From Moritella marina ATCC 15381 (GTDB lineage: Bacteria > Pseudomonadota > Gammaproteobacteria > Enterobacterales > Moritellaceae), in the NCBI RefSeq assembly GCF_008931805.1, contig NZ_CP044399.1, positions 4,203,370 through 4,267,369 of the forward strand: a stretch of 64,000 nt of DNA, in the 5' to 3' direction. Position numbers and translations under genes: made by a program. The notes under the pieces are model-generated. The model was not told where the DNA came from. It was given only the letters and a program-made list of their open reading frames with translations, and searched no databases. Positions 49,526 to 60,241 of the stretch are shown here, piece after piece; positions within the stretch are counted from its first letter, which is position 1; every line of letters begins with the position of its first letter.

Positions 49526-50608
49526 ATGTTAGTTTGGTTGTTCGAATCTTTAAGTGAGCATTTCTCGCTATTTAGAGTTTTCTCGTATCTCACATTTCGT
49601 GCAATTATCACGATAATCACGTCGTTATTACTGACATTATGGATGGGCCCTAAGCTTATTCGTTATTTGCAAGACATGCAGATTGGTCAGATTGTACGTG
49701 ATGATGGTCCTGAGTCTCACTTCAGCAAACGCGGTACGCCGACGATGGGTGGTGTGATGATCTTGATTGCCATTTTAGTCTCAACGCTATTATGGGCAAG
49801 ATTAGATAATGCCTATGTCTGGGTCATGATGTTCGTATTTGTTGCCTTTGGCGCGATTGGTTTTGTTGATGATTATCGTAAAGTGATCCGCAAAGATACT
49901 GATGGTTTGATTGCGCGTTGGAAATACTTCTGGCAATCCGCGGTTGCGATTGGCATTGCGGTTTACTTGTATGTGACGGCTGGATCAGCCGCTGAAACAA
50001 CATTAGTTGTTCCGTTCTTTAAAGAATACATGCCAGAGTTGGGTCTGTTATTTATTGTATTAACCTACTTCGTTATCGTCGGTAGCAGTAATGCAGTTAA
50101 CCTCACCGACGGCTTAGACGGTTTAGCGATTTTACCTACCGTATTAGTCGCTGGCGCATTTATGCTGGTCGCTTACTTAACCAGTAATGTGAAGTTTGCT
50201 GAATACCTATTTATCCCTTACATCCCCCAAGCGAGTGAATTAGTCATTGTTTGTGCGGCGATGGTGGGTGCTGGTCTGGGTTTCTTATGGTTCAATACTT
50301 ATCCTGCGCAAGTATTTATGGGCGATGTTGGTTCATTAGCCTTAGGTGCTGGTTTAGGTACGATGGCGGTATTGGTACGCCAAGAGTTCATGTTGGTGAT
50401 CATGGGCGGTGTGTTCGTAATGGAAACGGTATCAGTTATTTTACAAGTCGGTTCATATAAGTTACGTGGTCAACGTATCTTTAGAATGGCACCAATTCAT
50501 CATCACTATGAATTGAAGGGGTGGCCTGAACCACGTGTTATTGTGCGTTTTTGGATCATCACTATTATATTAGTACTCATTGGCTTAGCTACGCTGAAGG
50601 TACGCTAA
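49526..50608 (+). CDS. mraY: Phospho-MurNAc-pentapeptide transferase MraY
   Basis: MraY transfers phospho-MurNAc-pentapeptide to undecaprenyl phosphate, making lipid I at the inner membrane. The 360-residue protein equals the E. coli length and has ten membrane helices, FVDDYRKV and the active-site segment [11 protein letters not shown] good AAAGGAAAG ribosome site precedes the ATG, just outside the repeat array. murD overlaps its stop (TAATG). Confidence 0.97.
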   Translation: MLVWLFESLSEHFSLFRVFSYLTFRAIITIITSLLLTLWMGPKLIRYLQDMQIGQIVRDDGPESHFSKRGTPTMGGVMILIAILVSTLLWARLDNAYVWVMMFVFVAFGAIGFVDDYRKVIRKDTDGLIARWKYFWQSAVAIGIAVYLYVTAGSAAETTLVVPFFKEYMPELGLLFIVLTYFVIVGSSNAVNLTDGLDGLAILPTVLVAGAFMLVAYLTSNVKFAEYLFIPYIPQASELVIVCAAMVGAGLGFLWFNTYPAQVFMGDVGSLALGAGLGTMAVLVRQEFMLVIMGGVFVMETVSVILQVGSYKLRGQRIFRMAPIHHHYELKGWPEPRVIVRFWIITIILVLIGLATLKVR

Positions 50609-51948
50609 TGACACAATTATCTGAGCAAAATATGGCATCTTCTATTGTTATTGTTGGGCTAGGCCAAACCGGTCTGTCGTGTGTGCGTTATTTTCTAAAA
50701 CAAGGCATTGTGCCTGTTGTGGTTGATAGTCGTGATGCTCCTCCGGGGCAAGATGAATTGCCTGCTCAGGTAATCTTATATAAAGGTGGCTTGCATCCCG
50801 AGGTATTGTTACAAGCTAAGCAATTAGTTGTAAGCCCTGGTATTGCGATTAGCACACCTGAGATAGCGGCTGCGCAGAAAAATGGCGTGGAAGTGATTGG
50901 CGATATTGAATTGTTTGTGAGAGCCGCGAAAGCACCGATTATTGCGATCACTGGTTCTAATGGTAAATCGACGGTGACGACACTGGTTGGTGATATGGCG
51001 AATGCTGCAGGTGTAAAAACCGCCATTGGTGGCAATATTGGTATTCCGGCATTAGATCTATTGGATGTTGCCGAACCTTATCAGTTATATGTTTTAGAGC
51101 TGTCCAGTTTTCAATTAGAAACCACACATAGTCTACAAGCCGTGGCGGCAACAGTATTGAATGTCAGTGATGATCATCTCGACCGCTACCCTGACTTTGA
51201 AGCTTATCGTCAGGCTAAATTATCGATTTACCAAAATGCGCAAACCATAGTGACAAATCGTGATGATGCATTAACGGCTTGCGCTCAACAACATAATGCT
51301 GATGATGTAAGCAAACATAGCTTTGGTGAAGATGCTGCCGATTATGGTTTGATCCAACAAGCTGATTCAACTTGGCTGGCGTATCAAGGTGAAGGTATTA
51401 TCAGCGCTGATGAGTTACAGATCACGGGTATACACAATTTAATGAACGCTTTGTCTGCGATTGCGCTGCTTGATGCTGCCGGCGTGGATAGAGTAAAAAC
51501 CTTACCGGGATTAAAGGCATTTATCGGTTTGGCACATCGCTGCGAATTTATTCGTGAACTCAATGGTGTTACTTGGATCAATGATACCAAGGCGACCAAT
51601 GTTGGCGCTACACTTGCGGCGCTCGATGGCTTGAAAAGCAGTGTTGAAGGACGTTTATATCTGATCGCTGGTGGTGATGGTAAGGGCGCTGATTTTGGTC
51701 CTTTAGTCCCCGCATTACGTGATGATATAGCGCTAACTTATTGCTTTGGTAAAGACGGCGCACGTTTTGCAGCCCTCGCGGATAACACTAAATTGGTTGG
51801 CGATTTAGACAACGCCATTGCAGAAGTCAGTCAGTTAGTGCAACCAGGTGATTGGGTATTGTTATCACCAGCCTGTGCGAGTATTGATATGTATGTGAAT
51901 TTTATGGCGCGAGGCGATCATTTTAGAGCACTAGTGAAGGCATTGTAA
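50608..51948 (+). CDS. murD: UDP-MurNAc-L-alanine:D-glutamate ligase MurD
   Basis: MurD adds D-glutamate to UDP-MurNAc-L-Ala. From the ATG at 50608, sharing one base with the mraY stop, the protein is 446 residues (E. coli 438). It has the Rossmann-like GLGQTGLSCVRYF at the N-terminus and the ATP motif GSNGKSTVTTL near residue 116. The frame is open back to 50551 inside mraY, which is not credible as coding. Confidence 0.96.
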   Translation: MTQLSEQNMASSIVIVGLGQTGLSCVRYFLKQGIVPVVVDSRDAPPGQDELPAQVILYKGGLHPEVLLQAKQLVVSPGIAISTPEIAAAQKNGVEVIGDIELFVRAAKAPIIAITGSNGKSTVTTLVGDMANAAGVKTAIGGNIGIPALDLLDVAEPYQLYVLELSSFQLETTHSLQAVAATVLNVSDDHLDRYPDFEAYRQAKLSIYQNAQTIVTNRDDALTACAQQHNADDVSKHSFGEDAADYGLIQQADSTWLAYQGEGIISADELQITGIHNLMNALSAIALLDAAGVDRVKTLPGLKAFIGLAHRCEFIRELNGVTWINDTKATNVGATLAALDGLKSSVEGRLYLIAGGDGKGADFGPLVPALRDDIALTYCFGKDGARFAALADNTKLVGDLDNAIAEVSQLVQPGDWVLLSPACASIDMYVNFMARGDHFRALVKAL

Positions 51949-53159
51949 TGGAATTTTTGACACGGACGAAAGCCTACTTATTAGGTGCTGAAGAGCAAAA
52001 GGCTGCTGCATATGACCGCCAACTCTTATTATTAGCTATGGTGTTAATGATCGTGGGTCTAGTGATGGTTGCGTCGGCGTCGTTGCCTGAAGGGATTGCC
52101 TTGGGCGACGATCCGTTTATGTTTGTAAAGAAACACTTAATATTTTTAACCGTGTCTCTGTGTGCGGCAATCTGTGTACTGAACGTGCCGATCGCCTTTT
52201 TTGAACGTAATAGTGTGCGTTTCTTGTTTGTTGCTATCGCATTATTAATACTGGTATTAGTGATTGGTCGCACGGTGAACGGTAGTACGCGTTGGCTATC
52301 ATTTGGGCCGTTAAATATGCAGCCTGCTGAGTTCGCTAAATTTGCCTTGTTTACCTATTTTTCGGGTTATTTAGTACGCCAAAAAAGTTTATTACAAGAG
52401 AGTTATAAAGGCTTTGTTAATGGTCTACTAGTGATCGCGGTTATCTCTGCATTGCTCCTTATTCAACCTGACTTTGGTTCAGTGATGGTTATTTTAACCA
52501 CCAGTGTAGCGCTGTTATTTATCGGTGGCGCAAAGTTAGTCCACTTCATGGCATTATGTGTTGTTGCTATTTTACTGGGTGTATTAGCAGTGATATTATC
52601 GCCGTATCGAATGCGCCGAGTTACTTCTTTTCTTGACCCTTGGAATGACCCATTTGGTAGTGGTTACCAGCTGACGCAGTCGTTAATGGCATTTGGCCGT
52701 GGTAGTTTTAGCGGTGAAGGTTTGGGTAACTCGATTCAGAAGTTGGAATATTTACCTGAAGCACATACCGATTTTGTATTTGCTATCCTCGCTGAAGAGT
52801 TAGGGTTCTTAGGGGTATTCATTGTCTTGATGCTACAAATGCTATTAGTATTTAAAGCGTTGCAAATCGGCCGCCGTAGCTTGGAGGCAGAGCAATCGTT
52901 TGCTGGATTTTTGGCGATTAGTATTGGTGTCTGGTTTTGCTTTCAAACCTTGGTTAATGTCGGTGCCGCATCGGGGTTATTACCAACCAAAGGTTTAACG
53001 TTGCCTTTAGTGAGTTATGGTGGTTCTAGCTTATTAGTCATGAGCTGTGCGGTGGCGGTATTATTGCGGATTGATTATGAATATCGCGCACAAAAAGTGC
53101 CGATATCAAATTCAGCAATGACAAGCGCAGCAGCAACCAGTGCAGTAGCAAGTGAATGA
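51948..53159 (+). CDS. ftsW: Septal peptidoglycan polymerase FtsW
   Basis: FtsW is the SEDS-family glycosyltransferase that polymerises lipid II at the septum together with FtsI. The 403-residue protein has about ten membrane helices and the conserved GLTLPLVSYGGSSLL segment. The C-terminal tail (TSAAATSAVASE) is encoded by two degenerate 15-base units just before the stop. Its start shares one base with murD. Confidence 0.96.
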   Translation: MEFLTRTKAYLLGAEEQKAAAYDRQLLLLAMVLMIVGLVMVASASLPEGIALGDDPFMFVKKHLIFLTVSLCAAICVLNVPIAFFERNSVRFLFVAIALLILVLVIGRTVNGSTRWLSFGPLNMQPAEFAKFALFTYFSGYLVRQKSLLQESYKGFVNGLLVIAVISALLLIQPDFGSVMVILTTSVALLFIGGAKLVHFMALCVVAILLGVLAVILSPYRMRRVTSFLDPWNDPFGSGYQLTQSLMAFGRGSFSGEGLGNSIQKLEYLPEAHTDFVFAILAEELGFLGVFIVLMLQMLLVFKALQIGRRSLEAEQSFAGFLAISIGVWFCFQTLVNVGAASGLLPTKGLTLPLVSYGGSSLLVMSCAVAVLLRIDYEYRAQKVPISNSAMTSAAATSAVASE

Positions 53160-53270
53160 CAACCGCGACGACAATGATGGCGCTGTAGCTAAATCATCAT
53201 GAAGGCATTTATTTCTACTTTTATCTCGATAAGAGTAGCTTAAATCTCATTACAAATTAAAGAACATATT

Positions 53271-54338
53271 ATGACAAAACGTTTATTAGTGATGGCCGGT
53301 GGTACTGGCGGTCACGTATTTCCTGGTATTGCAGTTGCGAAACATTTAGAGCAACAAGGCTGGGCTATTCATTGGATCGGCACTGCTGATCGTATGGAAG
53401 CTGATTTAGTGCCACAGCATGGTTTTGATATTTCGTTTATTGATATCTCTGGTGTACGTGGTAACGGGCTTAAGCGTTTATGCGCCGCACCGTTTCGAAT
53501 TTTAAAGTCAGTATTGCAGGCACGTAAAGTGATGCAAGATTTTAAACCTGATGTGGTATTAGGTATGGGCGGCTTTGCTAGTGGACCGGGTGGCGTTGCT
53601 GCTTGGTTACAAGGTATTCCAGTTGTTTTGCATGAGCAGAATGCCGCCGCGGGTTTAACCAATCGCTTATTAGCTAAAATAGCCAAACGGGTATTAATGG
53701 CATTTCCTGGCGCGTTTGCGCAAGGTCAGTTAGTTGGTAATCCAGTGCGTGAAGATGTGCTTGCGTTACATCAGCAAGTGCGAATAAAACAAGATAAACT
53801 GACAGTATTAGTGGTTGGCGGTAGCTTGGGAGCAAAAGTATTAAATGATACTTTACCTGCTGCGTTGGCATTATTGCCGCAAGATAAGATTTGTGTTCAT
53901 CACCAAGTGGGTAAAAACAATACGGCTAAAGTGAATGATGCTTATAACACTGCAGGTGTTACTGCTGAAATTTTAGTCGCTGATTTTATTGATGATATGG
54001 CGCAAGCTTATGCACAAGCTGATGTAGTAGTCTGTCGCGCTGGCGCGTTAACGGTGTCCGAGGTTGCTGTTGCTGGACTACCTGCTATTTTCATACCATT
54101 ACCGCATGCGGTTGATGATCACCAGACTAAAAATGCCCAATCATTGGTGGCCGCGGGTGGTGCTGTATTGATACCACAACCGCAATTTAATGCTGCCGAT
54201 TTGGCCAAATTATTAAAGCAGTGGATTGATGACGAATCGCAACTTGTGACGATGTCAAAAGCGGCAAAAACCGCTGCTATTCTAGATGCCACTGAGCAGG
54301 TCGCAATTGCCTGTTCAGCGTTAAATGAAGAGAGATAA
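53271..54338 (+). CDS. murG: Lipid II synthase MurG
   Basis: MurG adds GlcNAc to lipid I on the inner face of the cytoplasmic membrane. The 355-residue GT-B enzyme has the N-terminal [10 protein letters not shown] loop, [13 protein letters not shown] and the C-terminal [15 protein letters not shown] motif. The 111-base gap after ftsW is longer than usual in this cluster. murC follows by three bases. Confidence 0.97.
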   Translation: MTKRLLVMAGGTGGHVFPGIAVAKHLEQQGWAIHWIGTADRMEADLVPQHGFDISFIDISGVRGNGLKRLCAAPFRILKSVLQARKVMQDFKPDVVLGMGGFASGPGGVAAWLQGIPVVLHEQNAAAGLTNRLLAKIAKRVLMAFPGAFAQGQLVGNPVREDVLALHQQVRIKQDKLTVLVVGGSLGAKVLNDTLPAALALLPQDKICVHHQVGKNNTAKVNDAYNTAGVTAEILVADFIDDMAQAYAQADVVVCRAGALTVSEVAVAGLPAIFIPLPHAVDDHQTKNAQSLVAAGGAVLIPQPQFNAADLAKLLKQWIDDESQLVTMSKAAKTAAILDATEQVAIACSALNEER

Positions 54339-54341
54339 ATA

Positions 54342-55799
54342 ATGCCTGAACAAAAGATCGCACAACTCAGAACGATGGTGCCGGAGATGCGCCGTGTGAA
54401 AACTATCCACTTTGTTGGTATCGGTGGTGCAGGTATGGGCGGTATCGCCGAAGTGTTAGCCAATGAAGGTTACCAAATTACCGGCTCTGATCTCGCGCCA
54501 AACCCAGTGACAGAAAGGTTGGTTAAATTAGGTGCTAAGATCAACTTCGAACACACTGCGGAAAATGTGTTGAATGCTAGCGTTGTAGTGGTATCGACTG
54601 CGATTGATTTAAGTAATCCAGAAATCATTGCTGCGCATGAAAACCGTATTCCAGTGATTAAACGTGCCGAAATGCTCGCGGAATTGATGCGTTTTCGTCA
54701 TGGTATTGCTATTTCAGGTACGCACGGTAAAACATCGACGACGGCATTAGTGACGGGTATTTATCATGAAGCAGGTTTAGATCCTACCTATGTGAATGGT
54801 GGCTTAGTAAAGAGCACTGGCACCAATGCCGGTTTAGGGACTAGCCGTTATTTGATTGCGGAAGCGGATGAAAGTGATGCGTCCTTTTTATTACTACAAC
54901 CTATGGTTGCCGTGGTAACAAATATCGAAGCTGACCATATGGATACTTATGGTGGTGATTTTGCAAAATTAGAAAAAACCTTCATCGATTTTCTGCATAA
55001 TTTGCCATTTTATGGTCTTGCGGTTATGTGTGCCGACGATGCCGTTATTCAAAAATTGATCCCAGATGTGGGTCGTCAGGTGGTTACTTACGGTTTTGCT
55101 GAACATGCCGATGTACGCATTGTTGATTATGTGCAGCAAGGTCATCAAAGTCACTTCACTATTTGTCGTAATGACCGTGAAGATTTGCGTGTTAGCTTAA
55201 ATTCACCTGGCCAACACAATGCTTTAAATGCAGCCGCCGCTGTTGCTGTCGCAACTGAAGATGGTATTGCTGATAGCGCGATTGTTGCGGCTTTAGCGAG
55301 TTTTGCTGGTACTGGCCGTCGTTTCGATCACCTCGGTGAGTTTGATTCAGGTGCTGGTAATGTGATGTTGGTAGATGATTATGGTCATCACCCAACCGAG
55401 GTTGATGTTACTATTACTGCTGCACGTGCGGGCTGGCCTGAAAAACGCTTAGTATCGGTATTCCAACCACACCGTTATACCCGTACACGTGATTTGTACG
55501 AAGATTTTGCCAACGTCTTATCAAAGGTTGATGTGTTGTTATTATTAGAAGTCTACCCTGCTGGCGAAGAACCTATTCCAGGAGCGGATAGTCGTTCATT
55601 ATGTCGTAGTATTCGACAACGCGGTAATCTAGAACCTATTTTTGTAGCAAGCCCTGATGAGCTACCTGCGATTCTTGCAGAACATTTGCAAGAAGGTGAT
55701 TTAGTATTGACGCAAGGTGCTGGTAATGTCGGTACATTGGCTAAAGACCTCGCTGCAATGGCAATGGATGTGGATACGATGAAAAAATGGAAGAAGTAA
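54342..55799 (+). CDS. murC: UDP-MurNAc:L-alanine ligase MurC
   Basis: MurC adds the first residue, L-Ala, of the stem peptide. The 485-residue protein has the N-terminal nucleotide loop [17 protein letters not shown], the ATP motif GTHGKTSTT near residue 127 and [13 protein letters not shown] in the C-terminal domain. ddlB starts two bases after its stop. Confidence 0.97.
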   Translation: MPEQKIAQLRTMVPEMRRVKTIHFVGIGGAGMGGIAEVLANEGYQITGSDLAPNPVTERLVKLGAKINFEHTAENVLNASVVVVSTAIDLSNPEIIAAHENRIPVIKRAEMLAELMRFRHGIAISGTHGKTSTTALVTGIYHEAGLDPTYVNGGLVKSTGTNAGLGTSRYLIAEADESDASFLLLQPMVAVVTNIEADHMDTYGGDFAKLEKTFIDFLHNLPFYGLAVMCADDAVIQKLIPDVGRQVVTYGFAEHADVRIVDYVQQGHQSHFTICRNDREDLRVSLNSPGQHNALNAAAAVAVATEDGIADSAIVAALASFAGTGRRFDHLGEFDSGAGNVMLVDDYGHHPTEVDVTITAARAGWPEKRLVSVFQPHRYTRTRDLYEDFANVLSKVDVLLLLEVYPAGEEPIPGADSRSLCRSIRQRGNLEPIFVASPDELPAILAEHLQEGDLVLTQGAGNVGTLAKDLAAMAMDVDTMKKWKK

Positions 55800-55801
55800 T
55801 C

Positions 55802-56725
55802 ATGAGCGCAACAAACACAAAGAAAGTAGCAGTATTATTTGGCGGACATTCAGCTGAACGTGAAGTTTCACTCAAATCTGGCGCCGCTGTGACAGCGGGC
55901 TTATTACGTGCCGGTGTTGATGCGCACGCATTAGATACTGCGGAATATGATGTACACCAACTCAGACGTGATGGCTTCACCCATGCGTTTATTGCTTTGC
56001 ATGGCCGCGGTGGTGAAGATGGCGTGATGCAAGGGGCGTTAGAGCTGCTTGCTATTCCATATACTGGGAGCCGTGTGTTAGGTGCTGCTTTAGCGATGGA
56101 TAAGATCCGCACTAAACAAATCTGGCAGGCGCAAGGGCTTCCTACTGCGCTTTATCGCATCGTCACACCTGCGGACTTTAGTGCTGACATCGCGAACAAC
56201 ATTATTGCTGAACTTGGCTCTCCGGCCATCATTAAACCGGCCAAAGAAGGCTCTAGTATCGGTATGGCAAAAGTGCATAACGTGGCAGAATTAGAAGCCG
56301 CGGTCACCGCTGCATTTGTATATGATAATGAAATTTTAATCGAGCAATGGATTGAAGGGCCTGAGTTTACCGTTGCCATTCTTGGTGACGAAGTATTGCC
56401 TGTCATTCAACTTAAAACACCGAATACGTTTTATGATTACCAAGCTAAGTATCAGTCTAATACCACTGAGTATTTATGCCCGGCACCAATTACAGATGCT
56501 CAGCGTCAACAATTGCAGGATTATGCACTCCAAGCATTTCAGGCGGTAGCAGCAGAAGGCTGGGGACGTGTTGATGCAATGCTCGATGCGCAAGGCCAGT
56601 TCCAATTGTTAGAAGTGAATACGGTACCTGGCATGACCGAAAAAAGCTTAGTACCAATGGCGGCAAATGCAGCAGGTTATGACTTTGAAAGTTTAGTGTC
56701 TAAGGTATTAGCACTTGCGCATTAA
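55802..56725 (+). CDS. ddlB: D-alanine:D-alanine ligase Ddl
   Basis: Ddl makes the D-Ala-D-Ala used by MurF. The 307-residue ATP-grasp enzyme has VLFGGHSAEREVSL at the N-terminus, KPAKEGSSIGMAKV in the ATP site and EVNTVPGMTEKSLVP near the C-terminus. The ATG at 55802 is preferred to 55787, which overlaps murC. Its stop lies in the first unit of a 12-bp tandem repeat. The gene order identifies it as the DdlB copy. Confidence 0.96.
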   Translation: MSATNTKKVAVLFGGHSAEREVSLKSGAAVTAGLLRAGVDAHALDTAEYDVHQLRRDGFTHAFIALHGRGGEDGVMQGALELLAIPYTGSRVLGAALAMDKIRTKQIWQAQGLPTALYRIVTPADFSADIANNIIAELGSPAIIKPAKEGSSIGMAKVHNVAELEAAVTAAFVYDNEILIEQWIEGPEFTVAILGDEVLPVIQLKTPNTFYDYQAKYQSNTTEYLCPAPITDAQRQQLQDYALQAFQAVAAEGWGRVDAMLDAQGQFQLLEVNTVPGMTEKSLVPMAANAAGYDFESLVSKVLALAH

Positions 56726-56768
56726 TCGACGTATTAATCGACGTATTAATCGACGTATTAAGCGACGT
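56721..56768 (+). repeat. Four-copy 12-bp tandem repeat at the ddlB/ftsQ junction
   Basis: Unit ATTAATCGACGT is perfect at 56721-56732, 56733-56744 and 56745-56756, and has one change at 56757-56768. The first copy contains the ddlB stop TAA (56723-56725). It fills nearly all of the 51-base gap to ftsQ. Confidence 0.95.
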
Positions 56769-56776
56769 ATTTAAAT

Positions 56777-57595
56777 ATGACGACAGCCACGGTAACACCG
56801 GAAACAGAAGTGCAAGATGATCATGTCTACGCACTGACGGAACTTGAGATTCAAGCGGATGAATCCTGCGCTGAAGAATTCGGTCCGTCACGTTTGCAAC
56901 GTGGTTTGGGTTTGTTTTTCTTCTTTATGGTGATAGTGTTTTTTAGCTGGATGTTTAGCAGTATGGAATCTTACCTGACTGATGCCAGTAAAATGCCGAT
57001 GTCAGCACTGATTATTCAAGGTGAGCGTGAATATGTCAGTGATGATGATATTCGCGCTGTACTGTTACAAAAACCGACGATCGACAATTATTTTTCGGTT
57101 AATGTCGATGATATCCAAGCAAAAATAGAATCATTACCTTGGGTTTATCATGCGTCAGTCCGTAAAAGTTGGCCTGACTTATTGCGCGTATATATTCAAG
57201 AACAGCCCGTTGTTGCGATATGGAATGACAGCCAATTATTAAATGAAGATGGGATTGTATTCGATGCTGATGTTAATATGGCACCTGAATCTCTAGTGAA
57301 ACTTTATAGTCCCGATGATAGAATTAAACAAGCACTTGTTAAATATAACGAATTCAATCAATTACTGCAGCTTAATGACTATCAAATAATGACTATAACA
57401 GTGAATCTACGTAATGCCATCACGGTTGTATTAAGAAATGGTATTATGCTGCGCTTAGGACGAGAAGATGCGCTCTCTCGTATCCAACGTTATATCGATT
57501 ATGTCGCAGTATTAGATAAAGAAAAAATAGCCTATATAGATTTACGTTACGATACAGGTTTCTCAGTTGGCTGGAAAAATGACAATAAAGAGTAG
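56777..57595 (+). CDS. ftsQ: Cell division protein FtsQ
   Basis: FtsQ is the bitopic hub of the FtsQLB complex. The 272-residue protein has a cytoplasmic N-terminus, a membrane helix (about residues 45-62), a POTRA domain (about 75-145) and the beta domain. No Shine-Dalgarno-like sequence precedes the ATG at 56777, because the repeat array occupies that place. An in-frame GTG at 56810, with GGAAA upstream, is an alternative start. Confidence 0.92.
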   Translation: MTTATVTPETEVQDDHVYALTELEIQADESCAEEFGPSRLQRGLGLFFFFMVIVFFSWMFSSMESYLTDASKMPMSALIIQGEREYVSDDDIRAVLLQKPTIDNYFSVNVDDIQAKIESLPWVYHASVRKSWPDLLRVYIQEQPVVAIWNDSQLLNEDGIVFDADVNMAPESLVKLYSPDDRIKQALVKYNEFNQLLQLNDYQIMTITVNLRNAITVVLRNGIMLRLGREDALSRIQRYIDYVAVLDKEKIAYIDLRYDTGFSVGWKNDNKE

Positions 57596-57600
57596 TGATA

Positions 57601-58848
57601 ATGACTAAGTCGATGGAACGGAAATTAATTGTAGGTTTAGATGTCGGCACATCAAAAATAGCTGTTGTAGTGGGGGAGTTATTACCTGACGGTGAACTGA
57701 ATATTATTGGTTTAGGTCAAAGTGTATCACGCGGCATGGATAAAGGCGGCGTTAACGACCTCGAGTCTGTTGTCAAAGCCGTGCAACGTGCATTACAAGA
57801 TGCAGAATTGATGGCGGATATGAAAATATCATCGGTTTACCTGAGTATTTCCGGTAAACACATTAGCAGCCAAGATGAAATTGGCATGGTGGCAATTTCA
57901 GAAGATGAAGTGACACAAGATGATGTTGATAATGTGATCTACACTGCAAGGTCGGTGCGAATTCGTGATGAGCATCGAATTTTACATGTGATCCCGCAGG
58001 AATATGCTATTGATTATCAAGAACGCATTAAAAACCCTGTTGGTTTATCAGGCGTTCGCATGAAAGCCAAGGTACATTTGATCACATGTCACAATGACAT
58101 GGCTAAAAATATTGTAAAATGCGCGGAACGCTGTGGTTTACAGGTCGATAAATTAATTTTTTCTGCCTTAGCTTCAAGCTATGCTGTCGTCACCGATGAT
58201 GAAAAAGAGCTGGGCGTATGCGTTGTTGATATCGGTGGTGGAACGATAGATATCGCCGTATTTTATGATGGTTCGTTGCGTCATACATCGGTATTTTCTT
58301 ATGCTGGTAACGCAGTTACTAGCGACATTGCTTATGCATTTGGTACACCGCCTGCTGATGCTGAAAATATTAAAGTTAAGTTCGGTTGTGCACATGCAAG
58401 TTTACTACAGCGTGATGATACTATCGAAGTGGCGAGTGTTGGTGGTCGACCATCGCGCACTTTACAACGACAAACACTTGCAGAAGTGATAGAACCTCGA
58501 TATTCTGAGTTATTCGGAATGGTTGAAGCTGAATTAAAAACTGTTTTAGAGTCATTAAAACTGGAAAAATTAGCTGCAGGGATCGTCCTTACTGGTGGCG
58601 CTGCACAAATTGAAGGTTTGGTTGAATGTGCCGAAGGCGTATTTAACTCTCAAGTTAGAATCGGTAGCCCGTTAAATATTAATGGATTAACGGAGTATGT
58701 AAATACACCAGTGTACTCAACAGCGGTTGGCTTGCTTCAGTTTGGGAAAGAACATCAGTTCGAACCAACAACTGAAGTAGTCATAGAAAAGAATAATTGT
58801 AATCAGCTACTTAAAAAAGTAATGAGCTGGTTCAAAGGCGGGTTTTAA
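57601..58848 (+). CDS. ftsA: Cell division actin homologue FtsA
   Basis: FtsA tethers FtsZ to the membrane and recruits later divisome proteins. The 415-residue protein has GLDVGTSKIAVVVGE near the N-terminus, [14 protein letters not shown] near residue 207 and the C-terminal amphipathic helix LLKKVMSWFKGGF. ATG 57601 gives the family start MTKSMERKLIVGLD; a GTG six bases earlier is possible. ftsZ follows by 30 bases with TTTGGAGAAA as ribosome site. Confidence 0.97.
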   Translation: MTKSMERKLIVGLDVGTSKIAVVVGELLPDGELNIIGLGQSVSRGMDKGGVNDLESVVKAVQRALQDAELMADMKISSVYLSISGKHISSQDEIGMVAISEDEVTQDDVDNVIYTARSVRIRDEHRILHVIPQEYAIDYQERIKNPVGLSGVRMKAKVHLITCHNDMAKNIVKCAERCGLQVDKLIFSALASSYAVVTDDEKELGVCVVDIGGGTIDIAVFYDGSLRHTSVFSYAGNAVTSDIAYAFGTPPADAENIKVKFGCAHASLLQRDDTIEVASVGGRPSRTLQRQTLAEVIEPRYSELFGMVEAELKTVLESLKLEKLAAGIVLTGGAAQIEGLVECAEGVFNSQVRIGSPLNINGLTEYVNTPVYSTAVGLLQFGKEHQFEPTTEVVIEKNNCNQLLKKVMSWFKGGF

Positions 58849-58878
58849 ACCCCAATAAGATTTTTTGGAGAAATTACC

Positions 58879-60072
58879 ATGTTTGAATTACTAGATGATA
58901 GTAACGATGAAGCTGTCATTAAAGTCATTGGTGTAGGTGGTGGTGGCGGTAACGCTGTTGACCATATGGTCAGTGAAACAATTGAAGGTGTTGAATTCAT
59001 TGTGATTAATACGGATGCACAGGCATTACGTAATTCAGCCGCTGGATCTGTTATTCAAATCGGTAACACAATAACAAAAGGCTTAGGTGCCGGTGCAAAT
59101 CCTCAGGTAGGTCGTGAAGCTGCAATGGAAGATCGCGATGCAATCCGCGAGCACCTACAAGGTTCTGATATGATCTTTATTGCTGCCGGTATGGGCGGTG
59201 GTACAGGTACTGGTGCTGCGCCAGTTGTCGCTGAAATTGCAAGAGAATTAGGCATTTTAACGGTAGCGGTAGTGACTAAACCTTTCTCTTTTGAAGGTAA
59301 ACGTCGTCTGTCTTACGCGCAAGCGGGTATTGATGCATTAAGTGAGCAAGTTGATTCTTTAATCACTATCCCGAACGACAAATTACTGAAAGTATTGGGT
59401 CGTGGCGTAAGCTTATTAGATGCCTTTAAAGCAGCAAATAATGTTTTACTGGGCGCAGTGCAAGGTATTGCAGAACTAATTACCCGTCCAGGTCTAATCA
59501 ACGTGGATTTCGCCGATGTTCGCACAGTGATGAGTGAAATGGGTACTGCCATGATGGGTACTGGTGTGGCATCTGGTGAAGATCGTGCTGAAGAAGCAGC
59601 GGAAGCGGCTATCTCAAGTCCATTACTGGATGATGTAGATTTAGCTGGCGCACGCGGTATTCTGGTTAATATCACTGCTGGTCTAGATATTAACATTGAA
59701 GAATTCGAAACCGTAGGTAATTCAGTGAAAGCCTTTGCATCTGATAATGCAACGGTTGTTGTGGGTGCGGTAATCGACCCTGAAATGACAGATGAATTAC
59801 GTGTAACGGTTGTTGTGACGGGTATCGGCGCTGAAAACAAGCCTGATATTACGTTAGTACAAACACCAGTTAAAAAAGTAGAAGAAGCGAAAGTTGAACC
59901 TGCGAAAATTGAAGAAACAGCTAAAGCGACAGTGATTGCAGCCGATACTAAAGTTGATGTGCAGAATGTTGCGCAGCAAGTTGCAGTCGGTGAAAGCAAT
60001 ACAACTACGGCAACGAAGAGTGAACCGGACTATCTTGATATCCCGGCATTCTTACGTCGCCAAGCAGACTAA
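58879..60072 (+). CDS. ftsZ: Cell division tubulin homologue FtsZ
   Basis: FtsZ assembles the Z-ring on GTP. The 397-residue protein has the GTP signature GGGTGTG (residues 106-112), a Lys/Glu/Ala-rich flexible linker (about 320-375) and the conserved C-terminal peptide DYLDIPAFLRRQAD that binds FtsA and ZipA. Codons are strongly optimised. Confidence 0.98.
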   Translation: MFELLDDSNDEAVIKVIGVGGGGGNAVDHMVSETIEGVEFIVINTDAQALRNSAAGSVIQIGNTITKGLGAGANPQVGREAAMEDRDAIREHLQGSDMIFIAAGMGGGTGTGAAPVVAEIARELGILTVAVVTKPFSFEGKRRLSYAQAGIDALSEQVDSLITIPNDKLLKVLGRGVSLLDAFKAANNVLLGAVQGIAELITRPGLINVDFADVRTVMSEMGTAMMGTGVASGEDRAEEAAEAAISSPLLDDVDLAGARGILVNITAGLDINIEEFETVGNSVKAFASDNATVVVGAVIDPEMTDELRVTVVVTGIGAENKPDITLVQTPVKKVEEAKVEPAKIEETAKATVIAADTKVDVQNVAQQVAVGESNTTTATKSEPDYLDIPAFLRRQAD

Positions 60073-60101
60073 TACTTTACGGTATAGTTGCTAGAATATG
60101 A

Positions 60102-60138
60102 TTCAGTCTTTGGGCTTGTTTTTAGCCTAAAGATTGAA
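60102..60138 (+). terminator. Hairpin after ftsZ, possible partial terminator
   Basis: 60102-60115 pairs with 60125-60138 as a 14-bp stem with two G-U pairs around a T-rich loop. No proper T tract follows (TTGTATAAG), so partial termination or RNA protection is more likely than a full stop. Confidence 0.6.
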
Positions 60139-60167
60139 TTGTATAAGCTGTGTTTGGGTTGGTGATT

Positions 60168-60196
60168 TTGCATTTTAAGTGTGGCTGTGGTAAATT
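60168..60196 (+). promoter_or_regulatory. Putative sigma-70 promoter of lpxC
   Basis: TTGCAT (60168-60173) and TAAATT (60191-60196) are 17 bases apart, with TGTGG before the -10. It lies in the ftsZ-lpxC gap, 46 bases before the lpxC ATG. Confidence 0.55.
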
Positions 60197-60241
60197 GCTC
60201 GGCCTCGCGTTGGAGTGTGGGATTTATATAGGGTGACATTA

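Noticed and set aside
49312-49620. Minus-strand open frame of 102 codons encoding repeated FKLTPY
   Set aside because: It is a by-product of the 18-bp repeat, whose length is a multiple of three. It has no ribosome site and lies antisense to murF and mraY.
59313-59999. 228-codon minus-strand open frame inside ftsZ
   Set aside because: It is a shadow of a codon-biased gene, with no homology-like features and no ribosome site.
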